DNA of 64,000 nucleotides from NCBI GenBank assembly GCA_900155495.1, contig FTLJ01000076.1:1-64000 (forward strand). The letters are read 5' to 3'. The notes under the pieces were generated by a model. That model was not told the origin of the DNA. It saw nothing but the letters and a program-made list of their open reading frames with translations, and ran no database searches. A program made the translations under genes and the position numbers. This stretch comes from Porogramme epimiltina (taxonomy: Eukaryota; Basidiomycota; Agaricomycetes; Polyporales; Polyporaceae). Numbering within the stretch: position 1 is the stretch's first letter; each line of letters starts with the position of its first letter. Of the stretch, positions 13,040 through 27,328 are shown piece by piece.

Positions 13040-15115
13040 GGTGTCTACGAGCACGACGAGGGGGGACGGCCGGTCAGCGTTCTGGACGGCGAGGAGGAGA
13101 CGGAGGGCGACGGCGAGCTCACCTTGTTCTTGAGGAGGGTCGATAGGGAGCGATTGGGGCGTACCGTGGGCGGGAGGGCGGGCGGCGCTTACGTGAGCAA
13201 AGCCACCCGGGGGAAGCCGAAACCTTATCAGGGGAGCTGCACAGTTCCGGAAGGGCCGGGCTGATGGCGGCGATCGATGGGGGCGGGAGGGTGGAGGTGC
13301 GGCGGGTGATGGACATTGGATGATGGGCCATGGCCACGGCGTCGACCGCGACGGTTTACTTTTTCCGCTGGGCTCTGCTGCCAGGCTACTGGACCGCTCT
13401 TCTGACTCTCGCGCGATTCGAACTGCTGACTCGCGTCGTCGGCCTCCTGAGGGCCATCTCGCACCCATCTCATCTCATCGCATCTCATCTCGAATCGACA
13501 AAGAGCCCCGCCGCTGCGATTGCCTTTCATCTCGGCTCGGGCTCGCCCCCCATGGCCTCGGGCGTGAACGCCCCGTCGCGCGTGCCCCCTCCGCCGCGAG
13601 GCGGCACGGCTGCCCCCGCGTCACCCGCCCCCAGACGCAGACGTTGTCGATCTTCTCCTGTCCGTGAAGCTCCCGCCCGAAGTCGCCGGGGGTGCCTCTC
13701 TGCGGCCAGGCCATTCTTTCCGCACGGAGATGGACGCGCGTGGTGCAGCGCGGGGAGGCGGCGCGCTGGCGCGGACTGGGGCCCGCGCGAGGGCGCTGCG
13801 CGGGGCATACAAAGGAGAGGCGTCTCGACGGGTCTCGAAGCACGGCAGGCAGGGGCCGCTGGGCAGGTGCGTGTGTCCGAAAATCGCCGGTGCTGACGAA
13901 TGGGCCGGCGACGGAGGCACCGAAGCTGGCCGCGACGGGCAGGCTGGATGCTGTCGGTGGGCGGGCGAGCGGCAGGGGGAGCCGCACGGAGCTGGCGGAT
14001 GGGAAGGGGTTGTGTGCGTGTGCGGGGTTGCGGCCGCGGCCAATCAGGAGGCGTCTAGGGCAGGGCGTGTGGGGTGCTATGGCATAAAGCCCTCTCGCAG
14101 GAGTGGCGGCCGTGTGTTATCTCGGGAGCTCCGCGAAGGGGACGTGGTAATGACGGCTGACATGTCGGTGTATAGATACTTTGCCTGCGAGGACATAGTT
14201 GCCTATGAGTTAGGTTAGGTTTCGAAGCGCGGGCCTTCTATCAGATCCGTGTGGAATCAGGCCGTTTCGATTCAGGCCGCGCGCGGTTCTGAGCAGTCGG
14301 GGTTGGGGGGATCACCTCGTGGGGGACGAGAAGACCGGCGAGGACGGCCGCGGACTGTCGGGGGCGGCAGCGGGCGTGTCGTAAGATGATGGTCTGGGGA
14401 CGAACGCCCTGTGGTCTGTGGGCGAGAGACGGGGCACGGATGTAGTAGTCTGCTCGCTGCACGGGGCACGCCCGCGGGGTGAGCCCTGCGGGGAATGCTG
14501 GCCCCTCGAGCCTGCGGCCTGAAGCTGAAGCCTGAGGCCTGAGACTGGAGCGCCCCGCGGTTCCGTCCGCCGCGCCGATTGGCTCCGGGTCCTCTGTCGG
14601 CCACAGCGCCTGCCGTGGTTCCAGCGTAGTCCCCAGCGTCTGTTGTATCCCGACTCCCCAAAGCTGTGAGTCCATGCTGTCATCATCGCTCAGAGAGGCA
14701 ATCAGTGGCCGTCTAGACAGATAGACGCTCTTTACGTAAGCTCCAGATAAAAACGAATGAAGGTGGCGCAGCGCGAGGGTTTTGCTCCGGTTCGTCTCGC
14801 TCGCTGCAGCCCTCGCCCTCGCCCTCGCCCTCGCCTCTCCGCTCGCCAGTCCCCTCCCTCGCCACTCTCCCGCAGCCTCCCCAGGGTCCGGTGAGAGGGT
14901 TCGCCCGCTCCCACCCGCCTCGCTCCCAGCCTCCCTAACCACCCTCCTCCTTTGCCGCTAACGCCGTCATGATATCTCAATAAACAACTCGCCCACCGCC
15001 CCACCATTACCGTCGCGCTCCTGTCTCACTCGCACCAATCCATTCCATCGTCCTCCATCCCCACCTATCTTCCACTACGATCTCCATCCGCTCCCCCACT
15101 TCTTCAAACCCCATC
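13040..15115. other. Long GC-rich divergent promoter region, no firm gene
   Basis: About 2 kb between RPL19 (-) and the kinase (+). Frames of 90-230 codons are open on both strands, but they overlap one another, show no recognised domain and are explained by high GC content with few stop codons. The stretch next to RPL19 should carry its strong promoter, and the pyrimidine-rich 14900-15115 stretch looks like the kinase promoter and 5' UTR. Nothing else is supported. Confidence 0.5.
14810..14836. repeat. CCCTCG hexamer microsatellite
   Basis: About four and a half tandem copies of a CCCTCG hexamer, about 280 bases before the kinase start codon. Confidence 0.85.
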
Positions 15116-16978
15116 ATGGCCGATTCAAATGACACCGCTCAGACCGAGGCAGAGGGTCCCGAGGGCTCAGATAAACCGCCGCATGGTCAGTCTTCCCCCC
15201 GCTCTCCGTCACGTCTTCCTCCCCTCATTTCCCTCCCCTCCCAGCCCGATCAAATGGTTCTTCCCGTTCGCGCCGTCCTTCCGGCAATGCCGCTGCTCAC
15301 AGTGGCGCTCACGGCTCTGTCCCTCTTCCCCCTCCAGACTCTCATCTCTACGCCAAGCAACCCGGCCATACTCGCAAGAGCCTTGAAGACATGCACAAGT
15401 TCGACTCCCTTGACAAGCTCGCCATCAACGGCGCGCCCCACATCAAGCACGACTCGTCGTCGACAACGGGCTCAGCCTCCCCCGCCTCCACCGAGTCGCC
15501 CTCGCCGTCCGAATGCGAGAGCTGGAGTGTCCCCTCCACTCAGCCCCCCAGCCGTGCCGCGAGCATGTCTGCCGGGGTCTCTGGTGGCAAGCTCATTCCC
15601 CCCGTCGCACCCATGTCCAAAGCAGCTCCCAAGAAGGACCCCCCGCCTCCCACGGCCCCGCGGATATCACCGACTACCTCCGCCGGTGAAGACAAGGTTT
15701 CGCGCAAGGGGCCACCTTCCGTGCATTCAGACTCGGGTGGTCAGAAGTTCACGCTCAAAGACCTCCTCGGCAGCGCCCCCAAGCTCGTGCGCAAGTCGTC
15801 AGCACGTTCTACCGCTAGCAGCAAGAAGTCCGACTCGGATCGCGGCGGGCGCTCGGAGGCCGGCGCAAGCACGATCAGCCTGCTCAAGAAGTACGGAGTC
15901 TGCGAGAAGGTGGCAATTGGCAAGGGTGCTACCTCCGTCGTCCGTCTCGCGCACAAGTGGGACAGGACGGAGGAGCAGGAACGGCTCTACGCCGTCAAGG
16001 TGCGTGTCGGCATCCTTAGTCATCCGGACCGGTCTTCACGCCGAGGACCTTCTGTCAGGAGTTCCGGAAGCGGAGAAAGAACGAGTCTGAGAAGGAGTAC
16101 GTCAAGAAGCTCACGGCCGAGTTCTGCATATCGTCGACGTTGCATCACATGAACGTCGTCGAGACCGTCGACCTCGTCCAGGACGAGAACCAGCATTGGT
16201 GCGAGGTTATGGAGTTCTGCCCCGGCGGCGACCTGTACGCGGCTATCAAGCGCGGCGGCATGTCCCCCAGCGAAGTCGAGTGTTGCTTCAAGCAGATCCT
16301 TACCGGTGTCTCCTATCTCCATGCTCAAGGCGTGGCCCATCGTGACATAAAACCGGAGAATTTGTTCTTTGACATGAACGGTCATCTCAAGGTACGTGGG
16401 GACGCCGACTGATTCGTGGTAAACCAGCTCACAGAGCTCGGGAAGATTGGCGACTATGGTGCTTCCACCGTCTACCGCTTGCCATGGGAACAGACGATAC
16501 ACATGTCGACGGGGCTCTGCGGCAGTGAGCCGTACATCGCCCCGGAGCAGTTCCTAGGCAAACGTAAGCGATCACTTTGCTCGACCCGCCTCCGTCGCCT
16601 AATCCTTGGGCAACAGCCTATGACGCGCGACTGGTCGACATTTGGGCATGCGGGATCGTCTACTACTGCCTGCACTTCCAGGAGCTGCCCTGGACGGTGG
16701 CGCAGCCGACCGATCAGCTCTTCTCCGCCTACGTTTCGGCGTGTAATACCCCTACCCAGTCGGCGTGCCCCCCGACGATCAACAACCTCTCCCCGCGGGC
16801 GTGTCGGCCGCTTATCCGGAAGATGCTCGAGCCCAATCCGAAGATGCGGACCCTCATCGAGGACATCATCAAGGATAAGTGGATCCAGGGCATTGAGGTT
16901 TGCCACCTGGTCGCCAAGCCGACTCACGTTCACGTCAACGCGATGGCGATGGCCCACGCGCAGGTCCACGTCCTCTGA
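15116..16978 (+). CDS. HAL4/SAT4 (HRK)-type serine/threonine kinase
   Basis: Relative of the fungal kinases HAL4/SAT4 and HAL5, which support the plasma-membrane potassium transporters and ion tolerance. Start MADSNDTAQTEAEG at 15116. A first intron (about 15186-15244) leads into an N-terminal regulatory half of about 270 residues, rich in Ser and Pro with basic patches and no fold. The kinase domain opens YGVCEKVAIGKGATSVVRLA (glycine loop G-K-G-A-T-S-V), has YAVK with the catalytic Lys, VMEFCPGGDLY hinge, and an intact HRDIKPENLFF loop. The metal-binding motif is DYG rather than DFG (16452-16460), then GLCGSEPYIAPEQFLG and VDIWACGIVYY. Introns also lie near 16001-16056, 16393-16445 and 16565-16617. 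The product ends MAHAQVHVL. Its family members are soluble or peripheral at membranes. Kinase call firm, orthology good. Confidence 0.88.
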
Positions 16979-17619
16979 CACGTCCCATGGTTTCGCTGAG
17001 GGTCGACCCATACGGCCCCCCACGCGGCCGGTATGCCGACCCTCACGCCCTGTACTGTACGTATGGAGTGACGTCGCCGTCTAGTCGACGTTGGTCGTCG
17101 ACACGCAACTGACTAGTTCACTTCACGACACGACTCTTCTCACATCTGTGTTTATTGTCTTTCTCTCCTTTCTGTTCCCCTCCCCTTGATGTAGAAGTAG
17201 CACCCTCACCCTCGTGGATCGGCTAGTAGTAGTGCGTTGGCCACGGGGCTCCCGACCCGATGGATTTCGAATGTTACTTGCGATCCCTCTTGACTTCCAG
17301 GACGTTCGCGAGCTCGCCCCCGCCCCTCGCTGGACTCTTTTGGTCGCGATGCGCGAAATGTTGTAGTGATAATAACGCTTGTTGTACCGTAATGGTTCGC
17401 TTAATGGTATTGTTATCGCGAGCAACGGCAAAACACCCACACTTAGGCAATTGCAACGAGAGCGTTGAAAGCGGGATGAGATTGCCCATTACTTACGTAA
17501 TTGAATGAGCCTTTGATCCTAACAACGACAAGCAGGACGGATAAGGAAAGCCTCTCGTGCCGCCTTGGGCTGTGGCAGATCCTGGCCTTCTTCCGTACCG
17601 ACACCACTCTCCGTCCACC
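16979..17619. other. Intergenic region
   Basis: 3' region of the kinase gene and promoter of VPS4. Short frames on both strands lack conservation signs; nothing else seen. Confidence 0.55.
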
Positions 17620-19445
<1,826 letters not shown>

Positions 19446-20277
19446 TGAGCACGAGATGTATTATGACTTGTTGTACTATTGCGCGTATCCACCTTTGGTT
19501 TTCTCTGGAATAGACTGACTGTCTCCTTCGTGAAGCTCGAGCCGATTATCCGGCGCGAGAAGTCGCGTCGCCGCGAAGGTGCGTTACAGCGGGCGCGTGC
19601 CTGGGCTGCCTCGGCACGGCCTCTTTCTAGGCGCACCTTTGCCGCACTCAATGACGGTTCGGTCGGGACCGGTGTTCAACGTCAACGCCTTCGGGCTGTG
19701 AGCGCACCGGACTAGACATGGCGGCAGCGAGAGCTTCGTGCGGATGTGAGGCGGTTCCGTGCACACGCCCTGATCTGGCCCTTCGAGGGCAGAAGCACCG
19801 GTAAGCTTACGCTACTAGTGCATTCTCCCGCTCATAGGCTCACCTTCGCGGCGCGTTCCAGGTGTCAGGCGGCGTGCAGGCGGCCACTCCGGACTCAGCG
19901 CAACGAGCGAGTGCGCCCTGGAGCGCGACGCGCCGTGCGGTGGGAGATGCATCGACGCGCCGACGTGCACACGTCGTTCGCCTTCGTCGCGCCCGCCCTG
20001 TTGCCGCCGTCGCCAGGCGCTATCTGATTGAAGGGCTTCCGCGGACACGGAGGGCGTTCCGCTGCTTGATTGCTCGGCCGCCCTGGCACCGACGCCTGGA
20101 GCCGGGACCGCGATGGGCACGTCGCCGAGGTCAAACAGAGACGGGGGCGGGGTATAAAACGTTCTCTTCGTGGTGCTGACTGCTTTAAATTCCCACCAGG
20201 GACATTTCGAGCCGGACCAGCACCTCTGCACTTGCACCTGCTATTCTACACATTTCTCACCGCTCACCCTATCCACT
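19446..20277. other. Intergenic region
   Basis: Short GC-rich open frames on both strands, none with a recognisable domain or convincing start. The last 130 bases are the promoter and leader of the secreted-protein gene. Confidence 0.5.
20153..20158 (+). promoter_or_regulatory. TATA box of the secreted-protein gene
   Basis: TATAAA within GGGGTATAAAACG, 120 bases before the ATG at 20278, a usual spacing for a fungal TATA-containing promoter with a short leader. Confidence 0.6.
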
Positions 20278-20920
20278 ATGCTCGCCTTCTTCTCGCTCGC
20301 CACGTCCCTGCTTGTCGCCACATTGGCCCAAGCGTCGGTGCTGCCGCAGCGCCGGGACACAAAAATATGGCAGAGCCCCTTCACGGGGACCATCATCGCA
20401 CCCGTGGCGGACGCAGACGTCGCCCCCGACGCGGCGTTCCCGTTCGCGTACGCGGTATCGAACTGGTGCGAGTCGTCATTTACGCCGTTCACGGTCTACC
20501 TCACGACGGGCGTCGCACCGCCCGCGTTCGGGAACGTGACGGCGAACGGCGAGCTCGCGGAGGGCACGTACGAGTTCCAGTTCGGGAAGTACACCGTGTC
20601 GAACTTTGGTGAGCGCGAGCGCATGTTTTGGGTGTGGAGCGCGTACTGATGGCGATCTGTGGCTCGTCGGTTTCAAAGGTCTGCCCCTGCCTGAGGGGAG
20701 TGATCCGCCCCCGACGAGCTTGATGGTTCCCGCAGGGTTTGTCAGTCCGACGCAGTCGTATATCACTGTGGTGCAGGAGTTCGACGGTTGCCCCGTAAGT
20801 CGTCCGCTTTGATCTGCGATGGGGGACATCTGCTCACTCATGATCAACCGATCTCAGGGACACATCGCAGTGGAATACAGTTTGACGTCAGTGCCGCTCT
20901 CCGTGGGCGCTGCGGTATAG
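20278..20920 (+). CDS. Small secreted protein of unknown function
   Basis: The product begins MLAFFSLATSLLVATLAQAS, a clear signal peptide with a hydrophobic core and likely cleavage after Ala-Gln-Ala or Ala-Ser. A dibasic QRRD follows at about residue 24-27, a possible Kex2-type processing site. The mature part of about 120-130 residues (IWQSPFTGTIIAPVADADV, then AVSNWCESSFTPFTVYL) is rich in Ala, Pro, Thr and Val with predicted beta strands. Only two Cys are seen (NWCESS and DGCPGH), which could form one disulfide. An intron at about 20607-20678 joins NFG to LPLPEG; a second at about 20794-20857 joins DGCP to GHIAVEYS. It ends SVGAAV at 20920. No catalytic motif is recognised. A TATA box lies upstream. 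Confidence 0.75.
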
Positions 20921-21845
20921 ATGCACGGGGATATTATACGCAAAGCAGGTCATCTGTTGACATGATGTGAGCAGCCCTATGCTCCCGCGGACGTGGCGGC
21001 CGGACACTGAATTGTCGCGCAGCCTTCCATTTAGGTTTGGGTTGAACGTTGGGATGCCGCAGAAGGTGGCCCACCGTGGCTATCCGATAGACATCATACC
21101 TGGGAGATGTGTACTGATACAGTCTGTGGGGGCGTCTGCATGCTGCATGGGCGTCGCTGGCGCCCTTGTAATCGGAACCCTTTTCCCCTGGCTTCGGCGT
21201 TGTTGACTCGTCCGACCGCCCGCTCTTGTTCTGCTCAGTCCTGGTGCTCAACCAGGCAGTAGACGGACATGCCTGTTCGTTCATCGGGATGCAAATGACA
21301 TGGCCCCTCAACCGCACTCGAACTCTACAGGCACAGCCTGGAAGATACGGGAGATGGGAAGCCCCGAGGAAGATGCCAGAACACAGGGGCGCTGGGGCTG
21401 TGCGGTCAGCCGCTGTGGGCTGCTGCAGGCCAGTGGGCTTCTTGCCCCCGAGCTAGGCGGAAGTAGTGGGTGCTGCAGGGTGCCTCGAGGTATGCCTGTG
21501 CCGAGGCTGGCGAGAAGGTGGGGGGGCGGTGGTAATTGTGGAGAAACGTGGTTGTAGCACCGGCGTCTAGGCGGAACAAAGGGTGACAAAAGCTGGGACG
21601 GTGGGCGCTGGGGACGCGCAGGCGTGGGGGACATGCAACAATGGCTGCGTGTACAAGCTTCGGCCCCATCAGGCGCCACCCAAACGGGCTATAAAGCCGC
21701 AGGTGCTGTCCGCCTTCTCTCCCTCCCAGAGATCACCGCTCGTCCCCGCGCTGACCACCAGTCCGTCCCCGCCTAGTGGCCGCTGTTATTGAACGCAAGC
21801 ATCCCGTCCCCGCGTTCCCCTCCACACCCCGTCTGCCATACAATA
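20921..21845. other. Intergenic region
   Basis: About 0.9 kb with no supported gene. Minus-strand frames near 20934-21317 and 21308-21679 lack conservation signs. The right end carries the promoter of the next gene. Confidence 0.5.
21690..21695 (+). promoter_or_regulatory. TATA box of the small acidic protein gene
   Basis: TATAAA in GGGCTATAAAGCCGC, 156 bases before the ATG at 21846. Confidence 0.5.
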
Positions 21846-22378
21846 ATGCCTCGTGCTCCGCAGCTGTGGAACAGTCCCACGTCGTCCTCGAGCGATGACG
21901 AGGATCGTGCCATGTACGAGTCCGAATACGACTCCAGCGAACTTTCCGACCTCGACGACGACTCGGACTACACACCCGATAGTGAAGATGAGGGCCGCTC
22001 TGAGGACACTTTTGAAGCCCACAAATTCCAGGTAGGCTCTGCGGCAGCTGCGGCGTTGTCTCGGGTGCTGACGACTTGTCTTCCTAGCTCCGTGAAAACG
22101 TCTGGGTAAGGCCACTGAAAGGTGGCCCAGAATGGTACCGGGGCAGGATAGTGAAGATCCAGCCCGCGTCGAGAGAGACCCGGGTACGCCACTCTGACCG
22201 AATGCGCAGCGTGGGGCGGGAAATCTGACTCCTTACCCCGCAGAAACGAGGTCCGCTGTACCTGGTTGTCTTCCGACGCCACTACACGAACATGCGAGAC
22301 AACTTCGCTCCCCGCGAGGGGACTATCAGGCCAGACACGCCTCGTGTTCGCGCCCTCATATTCAACAACGGCGCATGA
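21846..22378 (+). CDS. Small acidic protein of unknown function
   Basis: Product of about 135-140 residues not recognised as a named family. The start MPRAPQLWNSPTSSSSDDED at 21846 is followed by an acidic Ser/Asp/Glu-rich stretch (residues 14-55) with many casein kinase II-type sites. After an intron of about 55 bases (donor near 22032) comes LRENVWVRPLKGGPEWYRGR then IVKIQPASRETRKRGPLYLV, which looks like a small SH3/Tudor/KOW-like beta barrel (inference from alternating hydrophobic and aromatic residues). A second intron of about 60 bases (about 22181-22243) precedes VFRRHYTNMRDNFAPREGTI. It ends ALIFNNGA, stop 22376-22378. The acidic tail plus possible Tudor-like fold suggests a nuclear or chromatin link, but this is a guess. 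Confidence 0.7.
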
Positions 22379-22874
22379 CGTCGATGATTGTCGTGCCTGC
22401 TTTCTCTCACCCGATGTCCGTCGGCCTGGACTCGTCCTTGTCTCTGTGTGCTTGTCCTCGTGATCGGGTCTGCTTTGTATCTATGGTATACCATCCGACG
22501 TGTTCATACCCATGCTGTATCGCTGCACCGTTATGATTATTCACCTAGAAAATGCGACTGCTATCGCTACACTGTACTACTTGTACTACTATGGCCCCTA
22601 TATTACTGGATATGCGGTTTCCCCCCAAGGAGACCTGTATGTGGAGACCCGAATACAACGACTTTGCGAAGATAAACAAAGCAGTGGTGTGACTGCGGAA
22701 CTCGGGATGAGAAGAGGGTCGAATGAGCTCGAGGCGCGCTCGAGGCACACGAGGCAGCGGCCCGTAGCACAGGCGCCCATACAGGCTTAGCTAGAGTTTG
22801 CGCCACACTCGAAGCCCGCCACCATCCTCTTCCTCCTCCCCTCCTCCTCCCGCCCACGCCCCTCCTTTGCAAAC
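22379..22874. other. Intergenic region
   Basis: 3' region of the small acidic protein gene and promoter of CAND1. A run of tyrosine-rich short frames around 22500-22650 shows no family. Nothing else seen. Confidence 0.55.
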
Positions 22875-25800
22875 ATGACGAAGACGTATATTATGAACGG
22901 TCTGGTGGAGAAGGTACACATACCCTCATGTATCTTGTGTGCGCGCTGACGCGTTCGATCGCTTAGATGCAATCCCCAGACCAGGACTTTCGGTACGTAA
23001 CCGTATATTAGGACGCGTATGCGCCGGACTTATTGATATCGCGCCAGGTATATGGGCTTGAATGATCTCCTCGTGGAAATCAAGCAGGATCCGAACAGCT
23101 TTCTCGGCGATGAGAGCATGGAGAACAAGGTGCTCCGACAAGTCCTTGCGCTTGTCGAGGACAAGATCTCCGAGGTGAAGAACCAGGCTGTCAAATGGTG
23201 CGCTACACTGCTTTGTATGTACATGCGCGCAATGCGAACTCGCGACGGCTGGTATGTAGCTTGGGTCAGCTCATCAAGATCATTCGCGAGAGTCAGATGG
23301 AACTCGTCGTCGACAAGCTGATTGATTTCTCCGCCGGGAAGGACGAAGAGCTGAGGGACATCGCCGGTCTCGGTACGTACATCGTAACTTCAACACTGTG
23401 CGAACGTATAATGGGTGTATAGCGTTGAAGACAATCACGTCTGAGCTTCCCCCTGAGGGCAAGATCGCGACCAAAGCCTGCGAGAAGCTCACGCCCAAGC
23501 TCCTCGGACAAATATCTAACGTGCGTCTTTACCCACGCGTATGCTGAAGCGGATGCGCTGATCATTGCTCCACAGTCGGGCACGCCCCCAGAAACGCTCA
23601 TCGAAACGCTTTCCATTCTCTCGATCCTGATCACCCGTTTCCCCTCCTACCTTGCGAACGTTGAGCCGCAGCCAGTCGCAGTCCTAACGCCGATTTTGGA
23701 CCACCCTCGCCCTGCCGTGAGGAAACGGGCAATCACGACCCTGGCGCAGTTCCTGCCCCACTCCCAGCCGCAGCTCTTTGCCTCGCTCCTGAGCTCCAAC
23801 ATCGTCCCTGGCCTGGCCCCTGGTGGTAACGTTGAGAAGCAACGTACCGTAGTCCAGCTTGTTGCTGCGGTCGCGCGCCACTCTCCTCACCAGATTGCGC
23901 CTTCCTTGAGTCAGCTCGCACCTAACATCATCAAAGACTCGCAGCGAGACGATGAGGAGTTGCGGGAAAGTTGTCTTCAGGTACTTGCACCCGCCATGTA
24001 TTGTTTTACGACACCTAATTGCCGTCCGATAGGCCCTCGAAGCTCTTGTGCTCAGGTGTCCTAGCGAAGTCACGCCATTCTTGAGTTCAATCATCCAAGT
24101 CGGCCACCAATATATCAAGTACGACCCGGTGAGTCTTTAGTTCCTTTTCCATTTTCCCTTCTAATGCCCGCCAGAATTACGCTGGTGGCGATGATGACGA
24201 AGACGAGGAGATGGCCGACGAAGATGACGATGACGATGAGGATCTCGGAGACGAGTAAGTACTCAGGATAATCCAATAATATTCCAATACTAAGTCGACA
24301 ACAGGTACGAGGATGACGAAGATACGTCTTACAAGATCAGACGTTCAGCAACAAAACTTCTAGGAGCCGTCGTAGGCACACGTCCAGAACTACTAACCAC
24401 TCTCTACAAAGAGGTTTCGCCGGTGCTTATTTCTCGCTTTGGAGATCGTGAAGATACTGTACGATTGGAAGTATGGTCAACATACGGCATTCTCTTGAAC
24501 CAGACCGGTGTGTACGGCGGTGTCCCCCAGAACAATGCGGAACACACAGTGGGTGGCAAGCGCAAGCGTGAAGAAGGCATGGAAGTCGAGGAGACCCCCT
24601 CCACTCTGTTGCAGTCCCAGGTACCGTCGCTCGCTAAAGCGCTCCTCGGTCAGATGAAGTCCCCGAAGACTCCTCCCACAACGCTTGATGCTGGATTCTC
24701 GCTCCTGCACAAGTTGCTTTCCGTCCTGCCTGGCTCGCTGGCTAGCCAGTCGAGCCAAATCATCGCCAGCGCCAAGTCCGTCCTTTCCTCTTCATCGCGT
24801 TCGAGTTCGGCATCGTTGCAGGTCACCTGCATGTCTTTCCTGGCCTTGTTCTTCTCCAAGCACGCGCCCCCTGTCTACGCGTCGCAGCTCGATTCTATCA
24901 CCCCCTCGCTCCTCTCCGCTCTCGCAGAGAAGCACCCACGAATTGCGTCCGAGGCGTTCCGCGACTTCTCTGCCCTTCTCAATGCGATGCAACCAGTGAA
25001 GGGCGGCGTATGGGTCGACCGTGTTTATGATGAGGCGGTCAAAAGGTTGAGCAACCACGACACAGACGCGGAGGTCCGCGGGTGTGCAGAGGAGTGCATC
25101 GGTGATCTCTGGGCCTGTGCCACTGATATCCTGAAGACGAAGAACCGGAAGGAGTGGGAGTACATCTGCAGGACGACGGGGCGCACGGACGGTGCGGTCA
25201 GTGTCGTCACCAAGGTCGCAACGAAGGTCGAGATCAACGATCAGTGGGTGAACGGCGCCGTGGACTGGGTGACAATTCTTCTCAAGAAGAGCGGGCGCAC
25301 AGGCAAGGTGGAGGTTTTCAACTGCTTGGATGCTCTCCTCAGGAAGTAAGCACATTGAATATCCCGTGGTTTCGTTATCTAATGGTATATATAGATACAC
25401 AACTATTCCGGTGGATCTCCCTGCCAACCTTATTCCGACCCTGAAGGTGTATATCGACCCCGTAGATATCTCGCTCCTCGGCTCCGCCGTAGACATAATC
25501 GCGCTCCTCCTCGAGCTTTCGCCCAAAGCGACATTCCCCGAGGTCGAAAGGGAAGTACTGCAGGACGTGTACGGGATCGCGTACTCGCCGCTGCTGTCCG
25601 GCCCGCCGTTTGAGTCGCTTCTTGCGTTCTTCGCCGCGCTCGTCGAGGCGGACATGCAGATCGCGACGCACGTCGTGCCGAACCTCGTGTCGGCGGTCGA
25701 GAAGGTACCTAAGAGCGAGGCGTCGCTCAACAATGTGGCGAAGTGCGTTGGCCAGGTGATCAAGTCTCAGCGCGGAGTTGCGGCTGGCACGATCGCAGAA

Positions 25801-27328
25801 TTCGGGAAGCACCTGAAGGTATATATCTTGAATGTGTCTTCATAGGTGGAACAAGGAGCTGATGGTGTTTGACCCTTTTCTTAGCCAACTTCTAAGGCCA
25901 AGGCGTCCCAGGTTTGCCTCAGTCTACTCGTCATGGGCGAAATCGGTCGCTTTGTGTGAGTGTGGTTGTTTATCAGTCATCCAGAGGTGCTGATTTATCT
26001 GGAATCTTAGCGACATGTCGCCCCAGCAAGAGATCTTCAACCAGGCTATTGAGCGATTCACAGCAGAGCAGGAGGAAGTTCGCACCGCTGCCGCTTTTGC
26101 CGCAGGAAACATCGCCGTCGGGAACCTGCACCACTTCCTCCCGCTCATTGTTAAGATGGTTGAGAACGATCAAGAGAAACGTCTCCTATCTCTTCACGCG
26201 ATTAAGGAGGTACGCGATGCGCACCTAGCGTACTTGAATATTACTAATATGTATCTTTAGATCGTCACCCACTGCTCCCATGGTCAGCTGGAGACCGTTG
26301 CCGACATGCTTTGGACCCCGCTGTTCGAGAACTCGGAGAACCAGGAGGAAACTACTCGCAATGTCGCAGCAGCATGTCTTGGAAAGCTCACGACAACCCA
26401 CCCAAGTCGCTACCTCCCACAGCTCCACGTAAGCATTTCGTAGAATGCACTTTGCCTATGGCTCACGCCCTGTTAGGCTCGTATCACGGACCCCAACCCC
26501 GCGACGCGGGCAACAGTGCTGTCTGCTATCCGCTACACGTTCGCGGAGAACGCGCGGCAGTTCGACGAGGTCCTCAGCAGCGTCATCATGGACTTCCTGT
26601 CGCTTCTTTCTGACGCCGATCTGGTAAGTCAGCGTGATATTAGTCGTATGGAGACTAGTTGCTGATGACGGCCCCAGACCGTCCGTCGCCTAGCGCTTTC
26701 TGCCCTGAACTCTGCTGCTCGCTCAAGAGCACATCTCATCCGCGACCACCTGCCGACATTGCTGCCCAACCTCTACAAAGAGACTGTAGTAAACCCCGAC
26801 CTCATCCGTACCGTACAGATGGGGCCCTGGACCCACAAGGTGGATGATGGCCTTGATGCTCGTAAGACGGCCTATGAAACACTCTACACTCTCGTAAGAT
26901 CCCACTTGCTCTTCCTCCACTCGGTGCTTAACATATGATGATAGTTGGACACATGCTTGTCCAAACTGGATCTGCATGAATTCCTCACTCGTGTCGCGGC
27001 CGGCCTGGCGGACGACTCGGATGAGGTCAAGGTCATTTGCCACATGATGCTCTTCCGACTCGCGCAGGTCGCGCCGACAGCTGTTGCGCAGCGCCTGGAC
27101 GACTTGACGCCACCTCTGGAGAAGAGCATGAAGGGCGCGGCCGTGACAAAGGATACGGTGAAGCAGGACCTCGAGCGCACGGCGGAGTTGCAGCGGAGCA
27201 CGCTGAGAGCGGTGGCTGCGCTGAGCAAGATCAGCCAGCAGGGCGCGAGCCCGAAATTCGACGCGTTTGTGGCTTCGACGGCGAAGTCGGCGGAGTGGGG
27301 TCACGAGTTCAGGGAGCTTGTAGGTTAA
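22875..27328 (+). CDS. CAND1: CAND1/TIP120-type cullin exchange factor
   Basis: HEAT-repeat protein that binds cullin-RING ligases lacking Nedd8 and swaps their substrate receptors. The product begins MTKTYIMNGLVEKMQSPDQD at 22875, after which MGLNDLLVEIKQDPNSF and VRQVLALVEDKISEVKNQAVK match the CAND1 N-terminus. HEAT repeats continue through at least 12 exons. A long Asp/Glu-rich loop (GGDDDEDEEMADEDDDDD, about 24180-24260) occupies the place of the acidic loop in CAND1, then YKIRRSATKLLGAVVGTRPE. The C-terminal TIP120 region includes LLPNLYKETVVNPDLIRTVQ and MGPWTHKVDDGLDARKTAYE, highly conserved for cullin binding. It ends GHEFRELVG, stop 27326-27328. Full length (about 1,200-1,250 residues by eye). 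The family assignment is firm; small exons near 22966-23046 are approximate. Confidence 0.93.

Noticed and set aside
13380..13450. tRNA-like GATTCGAACT on the + strand read as a minus-strand tRNA
   Set aside because: The flanking bases cannot form the T stem or an acceptor stem.
13330..14942. Long overlapping open frames on both strands between RPL19 and the kinase
   Set aside because: High GC content leaves few stops; the frames overlap one another, lack domains and show no splice logic.
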